Positions 25,865 to 34,442 of a DNA stretch of 64,000 bases are shown here, in pieces. A program made the position numbers and the translations under genes. The number at the start of each line of letters is the position of its first letter. Position 1 is the first letter of the stretch. Source of the DNA: Ensifer oleiphilus (GTDB lineage Bacteria; Pseudomonadota; Alphaproteobacteria; Rhizobiales; Rhizobiaceae); contig NZ_JABWDU010000003.1 of assembly GCF_013371465.1 (NCBI RefSeq), positions 124,001-188,000 of the forward strand, in the 5' to 3' direction. The notes under the pieces are model-generated. The model saw only the letters and a list, made by a program, of their open reading frames with translations. It searched no databases and was not told the origin of the DNA.

Positions 25865-26137
25865 CTAGCGCCCCGTGGCCGCGCGGACAAAGTCGCGCAT
25901 GCGCTGCCTCAGAATGCGCCCCCATGGCACCTCCGCATCGATTGCCCGGTATCCGGCCTGCGTCAGCGAAAAACGGACGCTGCCGTCGATCTCTCGTCTT
26001 GTGATATATTGCATGTTCAAGGCGCGAAAGACTGCTGCGTGAAGCTCCTGCGGCCAATCGATATCGTCGGCCGCCACCCGGTGGGCGCCCGCTCGGTATA
26101 CCTCTTCCAAGACCCGCGTCAGATCACTTGAAATCAT
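25865..26137 (-). CDS. hypothetical protein, 90 residues
   Basis: The start at MISSDLTRVLEEVYRAG is preferred because the longer frame begins inside the neighbouring terminator; a GGAG lies about 12 bases upstream. The predicted protein is small and soluble. Its helix-turn-helix-like pattern (AAVFRALNMQYITRREIDGSVRFSLTQAGYRAID) ends in a beta-hairpin-like RFSLTQAG, reminiscent of a winged helix, but I cannot name a family. It sits convergently between two terminators. Confidence 0.55.
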   Translation of the reverse strand: MISSDLTRVLEEVYRAGAHRVAADDIDWPQELHAAVFRALNMQYITRREIDGSVRFSLTQAGYRAIDAEVPWGRILRQRMRDFVRAATGR

Positions 26138-26203
26138 CAAACGCTTATCTCCGGATAGCGATCGTTTGGCAATCTCAGCAACTCGTGTTGCGGTGGTCAA
26201 AAG

Positions 26204-26244
26204 CAAAGGGCCCCAGCGCGAATTTTGCGCCGGGGCCCTTTTTT
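26204..26244. terminator. bidirectional rho-independent terminator
   Basis: GGGCCCCAGCGCG (26208-26220) pairs with TGCGCCGGGGCCC (26226-26238) with one mismatch region, followed by six T residues on the plus strand and by TTTGCTTTT on the minus strand. It should end the DUF475 gene transcript arriving from the right. Confidence 0.8.
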
Positions 26245-26266
26245 CAGAGCGCTGGGGTCGAAGCGG

Positions 26267-27370
26267 TTATGCCTCGACGCGAGCCTGGCCATGGCTGAGT
26301 TCGCCATTAAGCTCTGCTTGACGCTCCCGCTTGTTGTAGCGGATCGACGACCAGAGCGAGATGCCGATCAAGGCAGCGCCGCCGAGGCCGGTGATCACTT
26401 CGGGAATGTGCACCAATGTCTGGAAGTACATCACCACCGAAAGGATCAGGATCGCGTAGAATGCGCCGTGTTCCAAGTAGCGGTACTCGCTGAGCGTACC
26501 CTTCTCCACCAGCATGATCGTCATCGAGCGCACATACATCGCGCCGATGCCAAGGCCGATGGCGATGACGAAGAGGTTTTGCGTCAAGGCGAAGGCGCCG
26601 ATGACACCGTCGAACGAGAAGCTCGCATCAAGCACTTCGAGGTAGAGGAAGGCACCGAAGCCACCCTTTGCCGCTGCGTCCAGCGTCTGCTGCGACGCGT
26701 CCAGCAGCCCCCCGACCACCTCGACAGCGAGGAAGGTCAACAGGCCGTAGATGCCCGAGTAGACGAAGGTATGCGCGTCAGCGGGCTCAAGCAGTCTTGA
26801 GAAGCCGAGGATGAGCGCAAGCACGAAGGCAATTTCGATGCCCTTGATCGTGGCGAAGCGCGCCATCTTGCTTTCGACCCAGGCGATCCAGTGCACGTCT
26901 TTCTCATGGTCGAAGAAATAGGTGAGGCCGACCATCATCAGGAAGGTGCCGCCGAAGGCTGCGATCGGCAGATGGGCATCATTCATGATGCGGGCATATT
27001 CTTCCGGCTTGGTCGCCGCCAGCATGATCGCGTCGATCGGGCCGATGCTCGCCGCGATGACGACGATGAGCAGCGGAAAGACGATGCGCATGCCGAAGAC
27101 GGCGATGATGATACCCCAGGTCAGGAAGCGGTGCTGCCACTCCGGGGTCATGTCCTTCAGCTTGTTGGCGTTGACGATCGCGTTGTCGAAGGACAGCGAG
27201 ATTTCAAGGACTGCCAACACGGTGCAGATGAAGAATACGGTTGCCATGCCGCCGAGCGTGCCGGTCGACTGCCAACCGAGCCAGGCGCCAAGCACCAGGC
27301 CGACCGCGGTAACGATGAAGGCCCACTTGAAGTAGCCAAGCGAGCTTGCGTGCGTGGGAGGCTGCGTCAT
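26267..27370 (-). CDS. DUF475/TerC-superfamily integral membrane protein
   Basis: A protein of 367 residues starting MTQPPTHASSLGYF behind GGAGG; the frame extends 29 codons upstream without a ribosome site. About nine to ten helices are predicted. Acidic residues inside membrane segments (LEISLSFDNAIVNANKL and YLEVLDASFSFDGVIGAFAL) mark the TerC/DUF475 superfamily, whose members are implicated in metal-ion (Mn) efflux, metallation of exported proteins, and tellurite resistance. A leader of about 240 bases with a promoter and a paired segment precedes the gene and may control it. It is a single-gene unit ending at a terminator. Confidence 0.85.
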   Translation of the reverse strand: MTQPPTHASSLGYFKWAFIVTAVGLVLGAWLGWQSTGTLGGMATVFFICTVLAVLEISLSFDNAIVNANKLKDMTPEWQHRFLTWGIIIAVFGMRIVFPLLIVVIAASIGPIDAIMLAATKPEEYARIMNDAHLPIAAFGGTFLMMVGLTYFFDHEKDVHWIAWVESKMARFATIKGIEIAFVLALILGFSRLLEPADAHTFVYSGIYGLLTFLAVEVVGGLLDASQQTLDAAAKGGFGAFLYLEVLDASFSFDGVIGAFALTQNLFVIAIGLGIGAMYVRSMTIMLVEKGTLSEYRYLEHGAFYAILILSVVMYFQTLVHIPEVITGLGGAALIGISLWSSIRYNKRERQAELNGELSHGQARVEA

Positions 27371-27612
27371 CGACGTGCCTCCTTCGAGCGCACGACGCCC
27401 GGTTCCGAGAAGAAGTGGGGTTTGGAAACGAAAACACGCACGGCCGAAAGGGCGCATGCGTTAGGCATGAGATCAGTTTTCATGGTAGCTAATCCGCCGG
27501 CTCATTTGCTGGCGGTACCGACATCACGAGAGCGCCGTAAAAACTCTCGCCAGAGGGGCCCGGCACCAGTGTTCATCCCGCGGTCCGATGTCTGGTCGGC
27601 GAGATCACCCCT
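27371..27612 (-). promoter_or_regulatory. structured 5' leader of the DUF475/TerC gene
   Basis: Reading leftward from the predicted -10 box, about 240 untranslated bases precede the start codon. TCTCGCC near the 5' end (27604-27598) can pair with GGCGAGA (27551-27545), enclosing about 46 bases that contain further GC stems. The leader also carries ACGCATGCGCC/GGCCGTGCGT-like pairings nearer the gene. Mn-sensing yybP-ykoY RNAs precede TerC-type genes in many bacteria; I cannot confirm that consensus here by eye. Confidence 0.4.
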
Positions 27613-27640
27613 TAACTAGCAGCGCCGCACGTTACGTCAA
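27613..27640 (-). promoter_or_regulatory. sigma70-type promoter for the DUF475/TerC gene
   Basis: On the minus strand TTGACG (27640-27635) is separated by 16 bases from TAGTTA (27618-27613), a good match to the housekeeping -35/-10 pattern. It is oriented toward the DUF475 gene. Confidence 0.5.
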
Positions 27641-27805
27641 GAGGCAAGGCCACCTCTCCGAGGCCGATCTGCCATTCCACCATCGAAATCCTCGATGGTA
27701 GATCGAGGTGGTTCCCGGCCGTATCATTCGTAAAACTTATGGTCCCATACGCAGAGCGCGATGGATCGGCGCGCCAGAATGTGCAAAAGGCACGGGGGAA
27801 CACGT

Positions 27806-28729
27806 TTGAAAGCCACTCCCATGACCATCATAGCCACCTCCGCCACCGCGCCGAACGCTGCTCGGACGGGTGTCATCATCATGCTTCTCGGCATGCTGAT
27901 GTTTTCGCTCAACGACGTCATGGGCAAATGGCTGGTGGCGACATATTCTGTCAGCCAGCTGATGGTCATTCGCAGCATCGCAGCATTGCTCGTGCTTTCG
28001 CCGTTCATCCTCAAGCGCGGCCTGCGCTCGATGTTGCAGGTCGAGCGGCCGTGGCTCCAGGCGCTGCGTTCGCTGCTTTTCGCCGTCGACGCATCGGCGT
28101 TTTATTTCGCCGTCGCCTATATGCCTCTCGCTGACACCATGACCTATTGGCTGGCAGCGCCGATCTACGTGGCCGCCGCCTCCCCGTTCCTGCTCGGTGA
28201 GAAGGTCGGCTGGCGGCGATGGACGGCAATCCTCATCGGCTTTGCCGGCGTGGTGATCGCGCTAGAGCCGTCGAAGGACACGTTCAGCCTGCCCGCGTTG
28301 ATCGCCCTTGTCGGCAGCGCTGCCTTCGCCTTCGCGCTGATGCTCGGTCGAACTTTGCGCTCGACCCCGGATACGACACTGGTGTTCTGGCAGGTCATCG
28401 GTGCGCTCGTCTTTTCGCTCGTCGGCGTTGCCGCCAACCCGGCCGGCTGGGCTCCGGTCGATGGCGAGGCCATCCTTCAGCTCGGTATGCTCGGCATCGT
28501 CGCAATGCTCGCGCACATTCTGGTCAACCGCGCGCTGAAGCTTGCCGACGCGGCGACGGTGGTGCCGCTACAATACACACTCCTGCTTTGGGCCGTCGTT
28601 TTCGGCTGGTTTTTCTTCGGCGATATGCCGCGCCCAACCGTCATCATCGGTGCCGGGTTGATCGTTGCCTCGGGCCTCTTCATCTTCTTCCGCGAGCAGC
28701 AGCTGAAAAGACAAGCCCGAAATATCTGA
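27806..28729 (+). CDS. EamA/DMT-superfamily transporter
   Basis: A protein of about 307 residues. I chose the TTG at 27806 because GGGGGA lies 7 bases upstream; an ATG five codons later is the alternative. Ten hydrophobic helices form two EamA repeats, the first starting GVIIMLLGMLMFSLNDVMGKWL and the second near LIALVGSAAFAFALMLGR. The inter-repeat pattern WRRWTAILIGFAGVVIAL and the C-terminal RPTVIIGAGLIVASGLFIFFREQ are characteristic. EamA proteins usually export amino acids, metabolites or purines; the substrate is unknown. No operon partner is present. Confidence 0.9.
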   Translation: MKATPMTIIATSATAPNAARTGVIIMLLGMLMFSLNDVMGKWLVATYSVSQLMVIRSIAALLVLSPFILKRGLRSMLQVERPWLQALRSLLFAVDASAFYFAVAYMPLADTMTYWLAAPIYVAAASPFLLGEKVGWRRWTAILIGFAGVVIALEPSKDTFSLPALIALVGSAAFAFALMLGRTLRSTPDTTLVFWQVIGALVFSLVGVAANPAGWAPVDGEAILQLGMLGIVAMLAHILVNRALKLADAATVVPLQYTLLLWAVVFGWFFFGDMPRPTVIIGAGLIVASGLFIFFREQQLKRQARNI

Positions 28730-28823
28730 CAGCGCACTGACGATCGTCACTTTGAGGGGAAGGGTTCCATCCTTCTTCCTCCTCTGATACCTCGCACCCG
28801 TCTCAACGCTGAAGGAGGCTCAT

Positions 28824-29219
28824 TTGGCCAAGGCAATCCACTCGATGATCCGTGTGCTCGACGAGCAGAAGTCGCTGGACTTCTACAGAGTGGCCTTCGG
28901 GCTCGAGATCGCCGAGCGGCTCGATTTCGAAACCTTCACGCTCGTCTACCTTGCGAATGAAGAGAGCGAATTCGAGCTCGAGCTGACGATCAACAAGGAC
29001 CGCACCGAACCCTATGCGCTCGGCGATGGCTACGGCCACCTTGCCTTGTCGGTGAGCGACCTCGACAATGAGCACAAGCGCTTGACCGAGGCTGGACTTG
29101 GCCCGAACAAGATCGTCGAATTCAATCGCGACGGCGCCCTTCTGGCGCGTTTCTTCTTCATCACCGATCCCGATGGCTACAAGATCGAAGTGCTGCAGCG
29201 CCACGGCCGCTACAAGTGA
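28824..29219 (+). CDS. VOC-fold protein, lactoylglutathione lyase-like
   Basis: A protein of 131 residues starting at TTG, with AAGGAGG five bases upstream. Two beta-alpha-beta modules are visible. Metal-ligand candidates are His6 (AIHSMIRVLD), a Glu in the FELELTI strand, His near 72 (YGHLALSV) and Glu near 123 (DGYKIEVLQRH), matching glyoxalase I topology. It probably isomerises the methylglyoxal-glutathione adduct or a related substrate in the cytoplasm. It stands between a DMT transporter and a binding protein without overlap. Confidence 0.85.
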   Translation: MAKAIHSMIRVLDEQKSLDFYRVAFGLEIAERLDFETFTLVYLANEESEFELELTINKDRTEPYALGDGYGHLALSVSDLDNEHKRLTEAGLGPNKIVEFNRDGALLARFFFITDPDGYKIEVLQRHGRYK

Positions 29220-29348
29220 TCGCCTGACGGCGATCACAATCAATCGAAACAATACCGATTATCGCGCCTATCTATTTCGCTTATAGGAAGACCGGACATA
29301 CTGTTCTCCGGAAGCATCAAGAATGATGCGCCAACAAGGGGAACGACG

Positions 29349-30125
29349 ATGAAAAAACAGATTGCAGCGATCGCGCTGGCTGTCATGGCAACGGCAAGTT
29401 CGGCCGGGGCCGCCGACAAGATCAAGATCGGCACCGAAGGCGCCTACCCTCCTTTCAACTTTATCGATTCAGCCGGCAAGATCGGCGGCTTCGACGTCGA
29501 TATCGGGCTGGCGCTTTGCGAGCGCATGAAGGCGGAGTGCGAGGTTGTCGCGCAGGATTGGGACGGCATCATCCCCGGTCTTCTCGCCAAGAAATACGAC
29601 CTCATCATCGCCTCGATGTTCATCACCGAGGATCGCAAGAAGCAGGTCGCCTTCACCAATCCCTACTACCTTGCGGCGATGACGCATGTTGCGCCAAAGG
29701 GCGCCGGCATCACCACGTTTACCAACGAGGCCCTCAAGGGCAAGGTGATCGGCGCGCAGTCGGGCACGACCCAGGCCGACTTCATCGCCGCCACCTATCC
29801 GGACGCGGAGATCAAGCTCTATCCGACGCAGGACGAAGCCAATCTCGACATGGTCAACGGCCGTCTCGATCTTCAGGTCGGCGACATGCTGCCGCTTCTG
29901 GATTGGGTGACGAAGAACGACGACGGCAAGGCCTGTTGCGAAATCATCGGCGAACCGATCACCGACAAGAAGTTCGTCGGCGAAGGCGTCGGCATCGCCG
30001 TGCGTCAGGACGACAACGAACTGCGCGAAAAGCTCAACAAGGCGCTCGACGAAATCCGCGCCGACGGGACCTACAAGAAGATCAACGACAAGTACTTCAC
30101 CGTCGACGTTTACACGATGAAGTAA
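29349..30125 (+). CDS. periplasmic amino-acid/opine-type ABC solute-binding protein
   Basis: A protein of 258 residues with a GGGGAACG site. The signal peptide (MKKQIAAIALAVMATASSAGA) is followed by IKIGTEGAYPPFNFIDSAGKIGGFDVDIGLALC and LLAKKYDLIIASMFITEDRKKQVAFTNPYY, diagnostic of the lysine/arginine/ornithine and octopine/nopaline binding group (SBP_bac_3). Two adjacent Cys (ACCEII) are unusual. It would deliver a basic amino acid or opine to an inner-membrane ABC permease, but no permease or ATPase genes accompany it. It may therefore serve a transporter encoded elsewhere or a chemosensory role. Confidence 0.9.
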   Translation: MKKQIAAIALAVMATASSAGAADKIKIGTEGAYPPFNFIDSAGKIGGFDVDIGLALCERMKAECEVVAQDWDGIIPGLLAKKYDLIIASMFITEDRKKQVAFTNPYYLAAMTHVAPKGAGITTFTNEALKGKVIGAQSGTTQADFIAATYPDAEIKLYPTQDEANLDMVNGRLDLQVGDMLPLLDWVTKNDDGKACCEIIGEPITDKKFVGEGVGIAVRQDDNELREKLNKALDEIRADGTYKKINDKYFTVDVYTMK

Positions 30126-30140
30126 GACGGATCGTTTGCG

Positions 30141-30165
30141 ACCGGCCGCCGTCACGGCGGCCGGT
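30141..30165. terminator. GC-rich hairpin between convergent genes
   Basis: ACCGGCCGCC pairs perfectly with GGCGGCCGGT around a five-base loop. It lies between the convergent binding-protein and glycosyltransferase genes. No T-run follows on either strand, so termination efficiency is uncertain. Confidence 0.5.
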
Positions 30166-30172
30166 GAACCCG

Positions 30173-31813
30173 CTACACCGCTATCGCTTTCGCCGAGGCA
30201 ATACCGGAAAGGCCGTCTGCCAAAACGCGGATCATCGCAGCCTGGTCGGTGAGACCGCAGCCGTCGAGGACTCGCTCCATGAGTGAGAGCCATTGCGGGA
30301 AATCTTCCTGTCCAAACCAATGAATGGAGAGGCAATCCCCAGGCACCGGGCCTTCCAAGCCGGCCTTCTCGAAATCGATGCACTGCACCGGCCCCGATAT
30401 AAGCCACATGGTGCGACGAATGCTGACGTGAGGCACGGTTTCTGCCTGCCGCATCATCATTTCGCGCAGATCTGCGTCGTTCAACAGGGCCGACAGCAAC
30501 AGAAGCCAGGCGATTTCACACGGATCCAAGCGCCCCATGTTCGGATCGAGACGCCCCTGCGCATTGCCTCTGCGGGTGAAGAGGACGATAGCATCCTCGA
30601 GCTGCCCCTGAAGCATGGCCAGAATGCCAAGCATGAACGGCGGCTCGGCAATATGGCCTATCCATTGGCTTGCGTCGTTGAGCGCCGCCTGGGTTTCAAC
30701 AAGGTCGTCGCCGATCAGAATCGCATCACGAGCATCGCGCAGGATGGCCGACATCGGATTGTCGTGAAGCGAGAAATTATCGATCGCGGGCATGCCCGGC
30801 TTCGCCGGCACATTCCTGAACTTGCCAAACTGCCTTGTCTGCTGCGTGACTTCGCCGGCCTTGCGCACAAGACGGCATTCGTACCAGTCGAGCAGATAAG
30901 TCCATTTCTCGCGCGTGAAATTGTCCTGTATCAGTCGATAGCCATTGTTCTTGATGCGGTTGTACACATCAGGCTTCGAGGATACCGCAACGATCTTTGT
31001 GTAGAGTTCATCCCCCGCACCCAGAATGCAGTTCTGAAGGTCGACGAACCCATATCTCTTCACGACCTCGGAGTCCGGCGCGACAAGGATCGCACCTGCT
31101 GCCGGTATCTCAAGGTGCTTTCGCACCACGTAATCCAGCCGGGTCGTATCGGCGATGGAGAAGTAGCTCTGCGATATCAGACGAGCGTATTTTTCGTCGC
31201 GAACCTCGAATGGCACCGGCGTGCCGGACTGATAGCCGGGGTGCGTATAGATCAGCGTTGGCAGGAAATGCTGTATTTCCTGTGTGATCTTTGCGCGCCA
31301 GGGGTAGAACGCCGGGAACAAGTGACCGCTAAAGATGGCGATCGGTATCGTTTTCTCGACGGTGTGATCCTTGAATATCTTGCTGTCGACGAAAAGAGGC
31401 AGGAGGTAGCAGGGAAAGCGCTCCAACTCCGGTGTGTGTTGCAGATGCTCGATGCCGCAAAAGATGGCTTCGATGCGATAGGCATCCAACATGCCGAAAA
31501 GCAGTGGCCTCATCGGATCATGAGGATCGCAATTGAGGTACAAGACACGCGGGATTTCCGCATATGCGTCGATGTTCGTGATGTTGAGACGCTGAGGGCG
31601 GACCCAATGGACGGCATCAAAGACGACGAAATCGGGCTTAAATCTGCCGCAGACTTCCTTGAAGTCGAAGTCGTGCTCGATCGTTTCGACGTTGCAATGC
31701 AGCGCGAGTGCATGAACCCACTCATCCGATATCTTCCGCAAAAAAGGTGCGGCGTTCGGATTCGGCGTCGGCCTGACACACAGGACCCGCCTGCGGGGCG
31801 CTTTAGCGGCCAT
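30173..31813 (-). CDS. glycosyltransferase (CgeB/GT4-like) with C-terminal extension
   Basis: A protein of 546 residues. The ATG at 31813 follows GAGGTGA and overlaps the aminotransferase gene by 11 bases; a GTG three codons earlier is possible. The N-terminal part (RVLCVRPTPNPNAAPFLRKISDEW) and the segment RKHLEIPAAGAILVAPDSEVVKRYGFVDLQNCI match the glycosyltransferase C-lobe seen in CgeB-like proteins, where nucleotide-sugar binding occurs. The last 200 residues are helical and repeat-like (WIGHIAEPPFMLGILAMLQGQLEDAIVLF), resembling TPR repeats. It probably adds a sugar to a glycan, glycolipid or flagellin. It is last of a three-gene minus-strand set with DegT and Gfo/Idh/MocA genes. Confidence 0.75.
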   Translation of the reverse strand: MAAKAPRRRVLCVRPTPNPNAAPFLRKISDEWVHALALHCNVETIEHDFDFKEVCGRFKPDFVVFDAVHWVRPQRLNITNIDAYAEIPRVLYLNCDPHDPMRPLLFGMLDAYRIEAIFCGIEHLQHTPELERFPCYLLPLFVDSKIFKDHTVEKTIPIAIFSGHLFPAFYPWRAKITQEIQHFLPTLIYTHPGYQSGTPVPFEVRDEKYARLISQSYFSIADTTRLDYVVRKHLEIPAAGAILVAPDSEVVKRYGFVDLQNCILGAGDELYTKIVAVSSKPDVYNRIKNNGYRLIQDNFTREKWTYLLDWYECRLVRKAGEVTQQTRQFGKFRNVPAKPGMPAIDNFSLHDNPMSAILRDARDAILIGDDLVETQAALNDASQWIGHIAEPPFMLGILAMLQGQLEDAIVLFTRRGNAQGRLDPNMGRLDPCEIAWLLLLSALLNDADLREMMMRQAETVPHVSIRRTMWLISGPVQCIDFEKAGLEGPVPGDCLSIHWFGQEDFPQWLSLMERVLDGCGLTDQAAMIRVLADGLSGIASAKAIAV

Positions 31814-32933
31814 TTTCGTCACCTCGCTCGAAGAAGCTTCTCACGGCATCGATGACCCGGTCTTGCTGGTCCGGGGTGAGGCCCGCGAACACCGGCAGCG
31901 ACAGCACCGTGCCCGCATACTCTTCGGCGACCGGGAACCTGCCCTGCGCAGTTGCCATGTCGGCGAAACATGGCTGCTTATGAAGCGGGATCGGATAATG
32001 AAGGCCCGTCTGCACGCCGTGTCCTTCAAGATAGCCCTTCAGCGCGTCGCGCTGCTGCGTGCGCACGACATAGAGGTGGAACACGTGGTCGCCGTGAACA
32101 ATCTCCGGCAGCGTCAAGGGAAGCCCGGCCAGACCTTCGGCGTAGCGCAGGGCAATCTGCCGCCGCTGGTTCGTCCAATCGTCGAGATGTGCAAGCTTGT
32201 GCCCCAGCACCAGCGCCTGGATGCCATCCATGCGGTAGTTGTAGCCGATCATCTGGTGAACGTAGCGCTGCGCCTGACCGTGGTCGCGCAAGGCGCGCAT
32301 CGCATCGGCGCTGCGATCGTCATTGGTGACGACAAGGCCGCCCTCCCCGGCTGCGCCAAGGTTTTTTCCGGGGTAGAAGCTGAAGCAGCCAAAATCGCCG
32401 AGAGAGCCCAGCGACTGCCCATCGTAGCGGGCGCCGATCGCCTGCGCCACGTCTTCGATCACCAGAAGCTTGTGACGCCGGGCGAAGTCTAGAACCGCCG
32501 CCATGTCGGCCGGCTGCCCATAGAGGTGAACCGGTATGATTGCCTTCACCTTTTCGTCCAGCTTGCTTTCGGCATCTCGGACGTCAATCGTGCCGGCGCC
32601 CGGCTCAACGTCGCAGAACACCGGGATGGCTCCGGCATAGATGAGACCCCAGACCGTGCCGATAAATGTGTGGGTCGGAACCAGGACCTTGTCACCCGGG
32701 ACAATTCCGGCTGCGATCACCGCGACATGCAGGGCGGCGCTGCCGCTGCTGACGGCCACGGCGTGACGTACACCAAGATACTCCGCAATCCGTTGCTCGA
32801 AGTCCTTGGCCCAAGGGCCGAGGCAGAAGGCGCTCGCTTCGAACAGGCGCTCCATATCAGGCAGGACGCTGCTGCGAATCTGGTTCCACTGTATCGACAG
32901 GTCCACGAAGGGCACTGTGGAATGCGCGTTCAT
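31803..32933 (-). CDS. DegT/DnrJ/EryC1/StrS-family sugar aminotransferase
   Basis: A protein of 376 residues with the PLP-binding Lys190 in CFSFYPGKNLGAAGEGG, the AAL motif GSAALHVAV near 65-72 for phosphate binding, and HLYGQPADMAAVL plus the VIEDVAQAIGA cofactor Asp. Length and motifs fit VioA/DesI/FdtB-type enzymes, which transfer an amino group from glutamate to a 3- or 4-keto nucleotide sugar. It overlaps the glycosyltransferase by 11 bases and follows the Gfo/Idh/MocA gene by about 110 bases. That pairing is known from UDP- or dTDP-amino-sugar pathways such as WlbA/WlbE. Confidence 0.9.
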   Translation of the reverse strand: MNAHSTVPFVDLSIQWNQIRSSVLPDMERLFEASAFCLGPWAKDFEQRIAEYLGVRHAVAVSSGSAALHVAVIAAGIVPGDKVLVPTHTFIGTVWGLIYAGAIPVFCDVEPGAGTIDVRDAESKLDEKVKAIIPVHLYGQPADMAAVLDFARRHKLLVIEDVAQAIGARYDGQSLGSLGDFGCFSFYPGKNLGAAGEGGLVVTNDDRSADAMRALRDHGQAQRYVHQMIGYNYRMDGIQALVLGHKLAHLDDWTNQRRQIALRYAEGLAGLPLTLPEIVHGDHVFHLYVVRTQQRDALKGYLEGHGVQTGLHYPIPLHKQPCFADMATAQGRFPVAEEYAGTVLSLPVFAGLTPDQQDRVIDAVRSFFERGDENGR

Positions 32934-33042
32934 CTAGCTCTCTTTCCCTTGCACTCGAACACCTGCCCGCCTGTAGACGGCTGGGAAAGCGATCGACGCT
33001 GATAAATGTTGATTCTGAAGAAGGTGCCGGATCGGCCGGATC

Positions 33043-34086
33043 TCATTCCGCCGCAACGACACTTGCTTGCTGCGCCGCCAGGCCGTTGCGAACACGCCGC
33101 AGACTGAAGTCCAGCTTGGCCTGCGCCTGCTCCAGGGTGCGCACGACCCGGAGCCCCAGGCGTCCGTCCGTCTTGCATCGCTCCTGCCCCAGAATGACCC
33201 GCCGAAAATGCTCAAGCACATCCACCAGCGGCTCGGATCCCGCAAGGCGTGGCGAATGCACCGAGCCGATACGGTAGCTCGGCAGGATCATGTGACGCTC
33301 CTGCTCCGACTGGAAGGTGATACCCGAATCGTAGACCTTGAGCGGCTCTTCGCGATTGAGATCGTCCCAGACCGCCATCTGGGCACTGCCGCCGACGGCG
33401 ATGCGCCGCACCTTGACCGGGGACATCCAGCTGAGATTGAGATGGGCAACCATCGATCCGGGATAATGGAACGTCAGGTAGGCGATATCAGGCGAGGTCG
33501 GGTTGACGTGGCAATAGCCGCTTGCCTCGATCTCGACCGGCTCGTGCTGGAACAGATAGTCGATGATCGACAGATCGTGCGGAGCCAGATCCCAGAGCAC
33601 GTTCACGTCGGGCTGAAACAGGCCGAGATTGACGCGCTGCGAGTCGAAATAGGAGATGCGGCCGAGCGCCTCGGAGTGCACGAGCTCGGCAAGCTTCATG
33701 ACGGCCGGATGAAAGAGGAAGGTGTGATCCACCATCAGGGTCAGGCCGCGAGCAGCAGCCCGGAAAACGAGATCGGCCGCTTCATCGCTCGAGCTGCACA
33801 TGGGCTTCTCGACCATGACATGCTTGCCGGCATCGAGCGCTGCACGCGCAAGATCGTAATGCGACGCAACCGGCGTCGCGATGACAACCGCGTCAATATC
33901 GCTATCGGCCATCACCGGCGCCGCGTCGGGGTAGACTTTGACGTTGGGGTGAGATGCAGCCAGCCTTTCCTGCAGCCCAGGCGCGGGATCAACAACTGCG
34001 GCCAACTGGAGGCCAGGGTTGCTGGAAATCACCCGGAATAGGTTTCGCCCCCAATATCCCATTCCAAACAATGCGACCTTGATCAT
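33043..34086 (-). CDS. Gfo/Idh/MocA-family sugar dehydrogenase
   Basis: A protein of 347 residues starting MIKVALFGMGYWGRNLFRV behind GGATGGGA. The Rossmann motif GxGxxG is followed by the EKP signature (HVMVEKPMCSSSDEA), and the family active-site His is suggested by DLAPHDLSIIDYL. WlbA-type members oxidise a nucleotide-sugar hydroxyl to the ketone used by a DegT aminotransferase, the likely chemistry here since that gene is next. The sequence after residue 200 is typical of the C-terminal beta-sheet domain. The final residues are basic. Confidence 0.88.
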   Translation of the reverse strand: MIKVALFGMGYWGRNLFRVISSNPGLQLAAVVDPAPGLQERLAASHPNVKVYPDAAPVMADSDIDAVVIATPVASHYDLARAALDAGKHVMVEKPMCSSSDEAADLVFRAAARGLTLMVDHTFLFHPAVMKLAELVHSEALGRISYFDSQRVNLGLFQPDVNVLWDLAPHDLSIIDYLFQHEPVEIEASGYCHVNPTSPDIAYLTFHYPGSMVAHLNLSWMSPVKVRRIAVGGSAQMAVWDDLNREEPLKVYDSGITFQSEQERHMILPSYRIGSVHSPRLAGSEPLVDVLEHFRRVILGQERCKTDGRLGLRVVRTLEQAQAKLDFSLRRVRNGLAAQQASVVAAE

Positions 34087-34442
34087 ATTCCCATCCATCA
34101 AGAAAACTATGCGCCGCAAACTGGATCACAAAGCTTGTCCCGGCCTGAACGCGGCTAATTTTCCGATTGATAATAGAAGGCCGAAGAGTCAGCGAAGGAA
34201 AGCCTGGCAAAAGATTGCACCAATACAACGCGATTGCGGCAGACCTCGAAACGCAATCGTTGTCGCCGCGCCAAGACTATGAATTCACCAGTATTATTCC
34301 GGACTGGAAACATTTCGGAGAACGCTACGAGATAGACGGACTGGCCGAGATTTGCCGTTCGCTTTTCGTAGGATGTCATCACCGACCGATGCCGCGAGCC
34401 AAGCGCTAAGGTCAGCGGAAACTCTATAGCGGCGAACTGCGC
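34087..34442. promoter_or_regulatory. divergent intergenic region of the glycan cluster
   Basis: These 356 bases separate the minus-strand sugar genes from the plus-strand acetyltransferase set, so promoters for both are expected. The region is richer in A/T than its neighbours. An 80-codon frame (34167-34409) has weak coding features and was not called. Confidence 0.4.

Noticed and set aside
27371-27612. Firm call of a yybP-ykoY Mn riboswitch
   Set aside because: The GGGGAGUAG-type core could not be matched by eye; kept as a candidate leader only.
30293-31855. 520-codon ORF opposite the glycosyltransferase
   Set aside because: Shadow frame of a supported gene with shared overlaps on the other strand.
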